From: Casuarina equisetifolia
Taxonomy: Eukaryota > Streptophyta > Magnoliopsida > Fagales > Casuarinaceae
Direction of reading: 5' to 3'
Assembly (NCBI GenBank): GCA_028551475.1
Contig: CM052360.1
Location: forward strand, 27,226,682 to 27,290,681
Length of the DNA stretch: 64,000 nucleotides
Shown: piece after piece, positions 58,501 through 64,000 of the stretch
Layout of the letters: the number at the start of each line of letters is the position of its first letter
Numbering within the stretch: position 1 is the stretch's first letter
The notes under the pieces: model-generated
What the model saw: only the letters and a program-made list of their open reading frames with translations
What the model was told of the DNA's origin: nothing
Databases searched by the model: none
Translations under genes and position numbers: made by a program

Positions 58501-61230
58501 GTTCATGAATTGAGAAGATAACTTTTATATTAAAATACTACTCAAAGGTTGTTTGTTTCCCATATGGGACTATTGTCCTTAACACTATCATATACACCAA
58601 ACATACTTTGGACTTAAGGTTAAACATGTTAGAACAAATATTCTTCGTACATTAAACATATTTTAAGAATTCAAAATTAAATAAGAGTTCAAGAGAATTA
58701 ATGTAAATATTAATATTATATTAAAAATATGTATATATCTAAAAGCTAACTTAAAAATAAGAAGACAATTGTTAGGTTTAAAAACTATTCAAGAGTCGTA
58801 TAAACATTTCAAAATTTTGATGACTACAAATGCCATGGGCCTTTTCTTACCTTTTCTTACCTTTTCTTTAAGAGTTGATAGTAAAAGGTCTTTAAAGTTC
58901 CCCCTTACTCATTTCTGGAAAGAGGGGAAAAGAAAAAGTCTTACCAATTTGACTTGGTCAGGTAAATTGAAATCACCTCTTAATTGGCAAGTGTATATAT
59001 GACGTTTTGTATGACGTCCGACCATTATCATTTTGTGGGAACTGGGAATTTTTTATTCATTCTAAACAAATCTTTTGCCATGGGCAGGTAACCTGCTAAA
59101 CTGTATCGACTCTTCCACTTTTGCTTCGAATCTTGTGTACTTTGGCCTCTTTAATATTAGATTAGTTGTTTCTCTTTGTTTTCCAAGTTGACATGAAACT
59201 TAATTTTACCAGCACGTCTCCACACTCCCTTATCTTCACTATTCAGTATGAGATTCAATCGATCGATCACTTGAAAATGATGTACACCATCACGCTAACA
59301 CTTCTCCGCACCCTCTTCCCTTTCTTCCTCTTCTGCATCATGTTAATTAGCTTTGATGCATGTAGAACTTGTAGAAGCTATCAGAAAACAGAGTCTACAC
59401 TATTTGGGTTGACAAATTTGCATGAATGTTGATTATGCTAAAGATGGGTGAAGCAGTACGAGTGGTGGGAAGACGGACGGCTGGTGAGGGCTAATGATCA
59501 CCAATTTAGAGTAACCAGAGAAGTAGCTTTTGATCGCCGTGGTGGCGTTGAGTGTGCAAAATCCAAAATCATGATAGGCGCACCGTATAATGCATATGGG
59601 CGCCCCTAGCGTTTAGAATCTTTTTAAAATGAAAAAGAGAAAAACGTTTCACTTTTAAGATAGTTAAAATATTATTGGTTACTCAAGATTTAGGTTTTAG
59701 TTTCCATATTCTATATCCCCAAACTTCTTTTATCTAATAAAAAATAATATATTTTACTTTAAAATTATAAATGGAAGAGTTGAAAGCAATGCAAATGATC
59801 GAAAAATGAATAAAGATATCCTTATGCCAAAAATCTTTTGCATTAGTTAATCATTGCCCATTTCTTCTACATTACGCCAGAAGTAAGTTGATTGAATGAG
59901 ATTATTTTGCCGCATGCATAATCTAATTATAAAGCTAGGAGAGATTGTTATAAAGACATTTGGTGCTACTGCCTTTCGTGGACTACCCTAAACTCTATAC
60001 CCCATGGCACATTCTTTATAATTTGATCACTTGTACTTTGATATGGAATTCGTAATCGAAATAGAAACGTAGAATCATTCAGTTGCTACATCTGTTTTTT
60101 CATTTTTTCTTTTTGGTTAAATATGGACGATTTAGAGAATGTAATAGAATAGAAATATATAGGCTTTTATTCAGTTGCGAGACCTTTTAAGTGTCCATCT
60201 GTTTTACAGAGTTAATATTAAGATTATTAAGTTTACACGTGTGGATAGATATCATAAATGGGTATGAATCTACAAATTTAAGTCTTTATATCAATGATTC
60301 AATTGACAACCCCCAAAACAAAAACAAAAAAAAAAAAAAGGAATCTCTCACGGCCAATGAATACTTTTTTCTATTTCCAGAACATCCTATTCATCAAAAG
60401 GAAATTGGAAGCGAGTGACAGCAATGGTTTCACTCGCAGGAAAGAAATAGACAGGGAAGTGGCGGAGGTGCTGGTGTGGGGCTTGGAGGGAGCAACAATA
60501 TTCCTGGCATGGCAGGGATAGGTGGGGATGGGTTAGATACAAAGCTCAATGTGCATACGTGAATTTGTGGCCAGACGATGAGTCAAGGGAAACCCGTGAC
60601 CACTCTCCCTGATGAAGACAAAAAGCCAGACCTTCTTGCTCTTTTGTTTTTATCTCCTCGCATCATTTTCATATTTTACCATTCTCAGGGATGTTATTTC
60701 TGGGTGTTCCAGAATTCACAAGTACTGCAGCATGGCATGGCACTCCTATGGGGAGCTTTTTGCATTTAATGAAATCACCGCTTGGATGGATGGCTTCTCT
60801 GAACATTTAGTCATATCATCTCTCTGTCTCTCTCACTCTCTCTCTCTCGCACACTCAAGTTGATCACTAACTTGTTTATCCGTCGAAGCTCTGCAACGTT
60901 TCATCGCTTTCCAGTGCAAAAGCCAAAACCTGTCGCATTAGAGGACTAAATGCATCGACATGGGTCCTGGGGAATCCAAGAAAAGAAGAAGTCCATCTAC
61001 TCTCTCTCTGTCTAACTCTTGATTTTTAAAGAAACTAAGGTCACTAATATCTCCACCCTCGAAATGAGACGTTCGGTTTCGTCTTTTTCTGAGCAAGTCT
61101 CAAATGCGCGGAAAGAAAAGGATGCATTCGAGAAAGATCACTTGACTATTGCGTTATGGGAGGCTGCAGACGTGCATCCTCAAGTAGATGGAGAGGATAG
61201 AGAATTTTCAATGACAATGACATTCTGCTT
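58501..61230. other. Unit 2 right part: noncoding, matches 25000-27392 and 41328-41899
   Basis: No gene was recognised. An insertion of about 440 bases (59911-60353) with an A13 run near its right end is absent from unit 1. The open frame at 61019-61300 is AT-tract-ended and its unit 1 counterpart is not open, so it is probably not coding. A (TC)n run lies at 60822-60850. Confidence 0.6.
60632..60636. other. Empty target site of the outer copia element
   Basis: The five bases CTTCT within GACCTTCTTGCTC are the single-copy version of the TSD that flanks 27393-41327 in unit 1. Confidence 0.85.
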
Positions 61231-62000
61231 TCATCATTACTGTAATCATAAGAAATACCTATATCTACATATCTATATTTATATATATACACATACGTAA
61301 AAGAAGAGTGCGAAGAATGAGAAAGATAACTCTAGAAACCCAATCTAAGTCGTTGAGTGATAGTCAAATGAGTCCTATCCATCCAATAATCTAAAGTCTA
61401 TCGCTAATAAGATTTGGTCACAAATCTGGTGAGATTATTGGTTGTCTCACTATAGTTAGGTGATGTACTTTAACAAGAATGATGTAAGTCTGGCTTATAA
61501 TTTTCACCCACTTCCGATATAATATGCATTATTAGGCCAATAGACATTGACTTTTTTGTTTATATCCCTCTTCATAGGATAAAATCACTTTTTCGTCTCA
61601 AACTATGAGTGCCATTTTCAAAATTGGGCCGACCATTTCGCCTTCCAGCTTCATGTCAAATCTTACTATATTATTCTGCATACGTATGAAAACTTGTCCT
61701 CTCTGGAAGCTTTCAGCCCTTCCCGGTGTGAATTTTCTCTCTAATGAAGCATTGACCTTGTAGTTTCTTGCCTTTTCTTCGTGTGAAATGTAACATCCCA
61801 GCAGTTAGCTGATAGATGGACAGCATGATCGGCGGAAGAACTTGAAAGTTCATCCATGACAACTGGTATGACTTGGATTAGTATGAGAAGTAAACGTTAA
61901 TCAAGGAACTAAAGATCATAACAAAATAACCATGAAAGGACCAGCCGGATTTGTTTACTTTTACATTGCACATGAATGCATCCCCGCCTATCATTCTACT
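61231..62000. other. Flank beyond the duplication
   Basis: No gene seen. It has a short TATATA-rich stretch at 61260-61295. No counterpart in unit 1 was noticed. Confidence 0.4.
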
Positions 62001-62126
62001 TACTTTAACAACCCACCAAGCACAAGAAAAAATATGAAAAAAAAAATCAATATCTCAATCCGTACCTTGTAGCTCATGGCTGCAGTTGATAGTGAAATTC
62101 TACAAGAACTAATAGTACACAAATGT

Positions 62127-62764
62127 GACCTTCAACCAATTAATGAAAAAATGGATTGGTATGATTTAATTTGGATATGGGGCATTTGCAAACGTAATTT
62201 CATTGAATAGCTAGTTTGTCAAAATTGACTTTCTACAATAGAAATAATGGTATAATAGCTTCATTTAGTTAACTTATACTGCGACTTTTATCAGTCTCAT
62301 ATTGAAAACATGAACCATCCCTTTTTTAAATGTTCATGGACAATAATGGTTTGAAAGACTATCTTTGCTTTGAATAGAATTTGACATTATATTGGAGGAT
62401 GGAATAAAAAACTACAACAGATTATTAGAACAACTAAAGGAAAAAATTTGGTTACAAAGCTTCTTAAAATATCTTTCTTAACTTATATTTATTATATATG
62501 GGCAAAATAGAATAGAAGACGGATTTAAAATAGAATAGTCAACATTCTCATCCTATTAGTTAAAGTAAGAAAAACTATATAAAAGAGAGCTTATTTGTTT
62601 CAAAATATAAAATCATCATAGGGAAATGTCATTTTGGGTGAGATTTGGAAGTTTTTAACCTTTATCTTTTTGTAGTTTTCATAATTTTATAATGTTGAGG
62701 TATACCTTTATGTTTTTGTACACTATATTTTATTAATGTAAACTTACACTTCAACCAAAAAAAG
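62127..62764 (+). mobile_element. Retroposon family X, copy 2, 17-bp TSD and A-rich tail
   Basis: TAATAGTACACAAATGT occurs at 62110-62126 and 62765-62781. The right end is AACCAAAAAAAG. The body matches 23690-24225. No known protein domain. Confidence 0.75.
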
Positions 62765-62929
62765 TAATAGTACACAAATGTAATATCTACTTAATTAGGA
62801 AAGATAAGATCTTTTAATAGTACTTATATATATATAGGAAAAATATTCTCTCAATTCTTGAGGTAATTTTTAACTTGTATTATAAGTCTATTTCTAATAT
62901 GTTATTAAAACTTAGTTGATCCATTATAA

Positions 62930-63411
62930 ATTTTTTCTTTTGTCCAAATATAAGTTTGCATTAATAAAAGGTAGTGTACAAAAGCATAAAAGTATATTCT
63001 AACATTATAAAAATACAAAAACTATGAAAAGATAGAGATTGGAAGCCTCAAAATTATATTTATCTGTAAGAATTTTTTATTTTGAAACAAAGAAACTCTC
63101 TCTTGTATAGTTTTTCTTACTTTAGCCAACATGATGGGAATGTCCATTATTCTATTTTTAAATTGTCTTGTGTTCCATTCTTCCCTTATACAATAAATAT
63201 AAGCTAAAAAAAATATACTTTAAGAAGCTTTGAAACTAAATTCTTTTATTTAATTGCTTTAATCATCCATTGTAGTTCATCATTTCATTCTCCAATATGA
63301 CACCGAATTCCATTCTAAGCAAAGACAACTTTCCAAATTATCATTGTCCATGGACATTCACATTATAAGTTAATTGAAAAAATTCAACGTACCATTCTTT
63401 CTTCTGTAGAG
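62930..63411 (-). mobile_element. Retroposon family X, copy 3, inverted, 13-bp TSD
   Basis: TGATCCATTATAA occurs at 62917-62929 and 63412-63424. The tail is a T-rich run at the left end, as expected for minus orientation. With copy 2 it forms a large inverted repeat about 170 bases apart. Confidence 0.75.
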
Positions 63412-63870
63412 TGATCCATTATAATATTCTTTCAACTTTAAGTCTTTAAAAAATATACCTAATGGGTGAGGAGCATTTATTCTATCATGTTTAATTTTAA
63501 GCCTAAAATATGCTTGGTATATGAAGAAGTGTTGGAAATAAAAATTTCACATTAAGAAAATAAAATTCTTAAGTAGCATTTAAATATTAAAAATATCTTT
63601 TCCACTTATAAACTAAATTTTTGGTTGTATTATAAGTTTATTTTTAATAACTTTAACAACCCACCAAACACAAGAAAAATATGAAAAGTGTCAAGATTTC
63701 AATCCGTACCTTGTAGCTCATGGCCGCAGTTGATAAGGAAATTCTATAGGCTCCAATAGTAAACAAATATATAATATATGTCTGATTAGGAATGTGTTGG
63801 CACATGTATTGTATTTTAAATACGTTTTTATCATCAATTGTGTTGTGTAGTTACTACTAGATTCAGTTAA

Positions 63871-64000
63871 TCCAACCCCATAGTTGACTGTCTTTATTGC
63901 GTTGAGCTGGCAGCATCGATTGAAGAAATGATCGAGGAGCTCCTGGAAGTATCGACGAAAACAATCAGAAAGAAGCTACAAATCAATGGAGCAGCTAAGT
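63871..64000 (+). other. Possible exon running off the right edge
   Basis: An open frame from 63871 contains VELAASIEEMIEELLEVSTKT followed by a basic RKKLQINGAAK stretch. Its GC content is well above the preceding AT-rich 1.5 kb. No domain is recognised and no start or splice site was fixed, so it may be the 5' part of a gene outside the window or chance. Confidence 0.25.

Larger units (their letters stand above)
41900..61230 (+). repeat. Segmental duplication, unit 2 (Der dead, NAC intact)
   Basis: The head-to-tail junction is near 41900: sequence matching 61200-61215 passes into sequence matching 2775-2840. See unit 1 for the matched blocks. Unit 2 lacks the caulimovirid, LINE, copia integrase and nested elements of unit 1, and has its own insertions at 43390-45605, 49452-54130 and 59911-60353. 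Confidence 0.9.
62000..63760 (+). repeat. Local direct repeat pair (about 62000-62126 and 63648-63760)
   Basis: Both copies contain ACTTTAACAACCCACCAA, AATCCGTACCTTGTAGCTCA and TGG(C/T)(T/C)GCAGTTGATA. The first copy is followed by retroposon X; the second keeps the uninterrupted version of that insertion site near 63745. Confidence 0.8.

Noticed and set aside
61019..61300. 93-residue open frame near the right end of unit 2
   Set aside because: Its unit 1 counterpart (41700-41890) is not open, it ends in an AT microsatellite, and no domain is recognised.
1..64000. CRISPR arrays, operons, bacterial promoters, tRNA or rRNA genes
   Set aside because: Nothing with regular spacers, cloverleaf potential with A/B boxes, or rRNA similarity was noticed; the DNA is plant nuclear.

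Overview
This is plant nuclear DNA, most likely from a eudicot. Evidence: GT-AG introns, (TC)n/(GAA)n microsatellites, plant-only gene families (ALFIN-LIKE, NAC), and Ty1/copia, Ty3/gypsy, LINE and endogenous caulimovirid remnants. The species cannot be fixed from the sequence. Three real genes are supported: the first two exons of an ALFIN-LIKE PHD-finger gene (minus, running off the left edge), a complete eight-exon double-GTPase gene of the Der/EngA family (plus, 2905-9917), and a complete three-exon NAC transcription factor gene of the NAC035/LOV1 type (minus, 56033-57931).

The main architecture is an old head-to-tail segmental duplication. Unit 1 (about 2775-41899) and unit 2 (about 41900-61230) both carry Der-like then NAC-like sequence in the same order and orientation. 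The copies decayed reciprocally. In unit 1 Der is intact and NAC is a pseudogene (most of exon 2 lost, exon 3 frameshifted, plus a stray extra exon-1 fragment). In unit 2 Der is a pseudogene, born without its promoter because the junction lies just upstream of its coding start, while NAC is intact. Both single-copy functions therefore survive, one in each unit.

The remaining differences between the units are mostly insertions. In unit 1 the Der-NAC interval holds an endogenous caulimovirid (petuvirus/florendovirus-like) pol fragment, a LINE ORF2 remnant and a copia integrase fragment. Between 27393 and 41327 unit 1 carries a four-level nest: an outer copia element (plus, TSD CTTCT), an inner decayed copia (minus), an Athila/Tat-like gag-only Ty3/gypsy element (30527-37754, TSD ATGAC), and inside it an inverted solo LTR of the same family (33795-35086, TSD TTTAC). 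Unit 2 keeps the uninterrupted target site of the outer element at 60632-60636. In unit 2 the Der pseudogene is hit by another copia (about 43390-45605) and cut off by a gypsy fragment (from about 49452) that contains a further solo LTR of the Athila-like family (50232-51479).

From about 28.3 to 46 kb the DNA is strikingly depleted in CG relative to its duplicate. Differences from the duplicate are dominated by C-to-T and G-to-A changes, as expected for long-term cytosine methylation. The right end (61.3-64 kb) holds repeats, including two copies in opposite orientation of a retroposon family with clear target-site duplications; a third copy lies at 23520-24273. No tRNA, rRNA or CRISPR array was seen.
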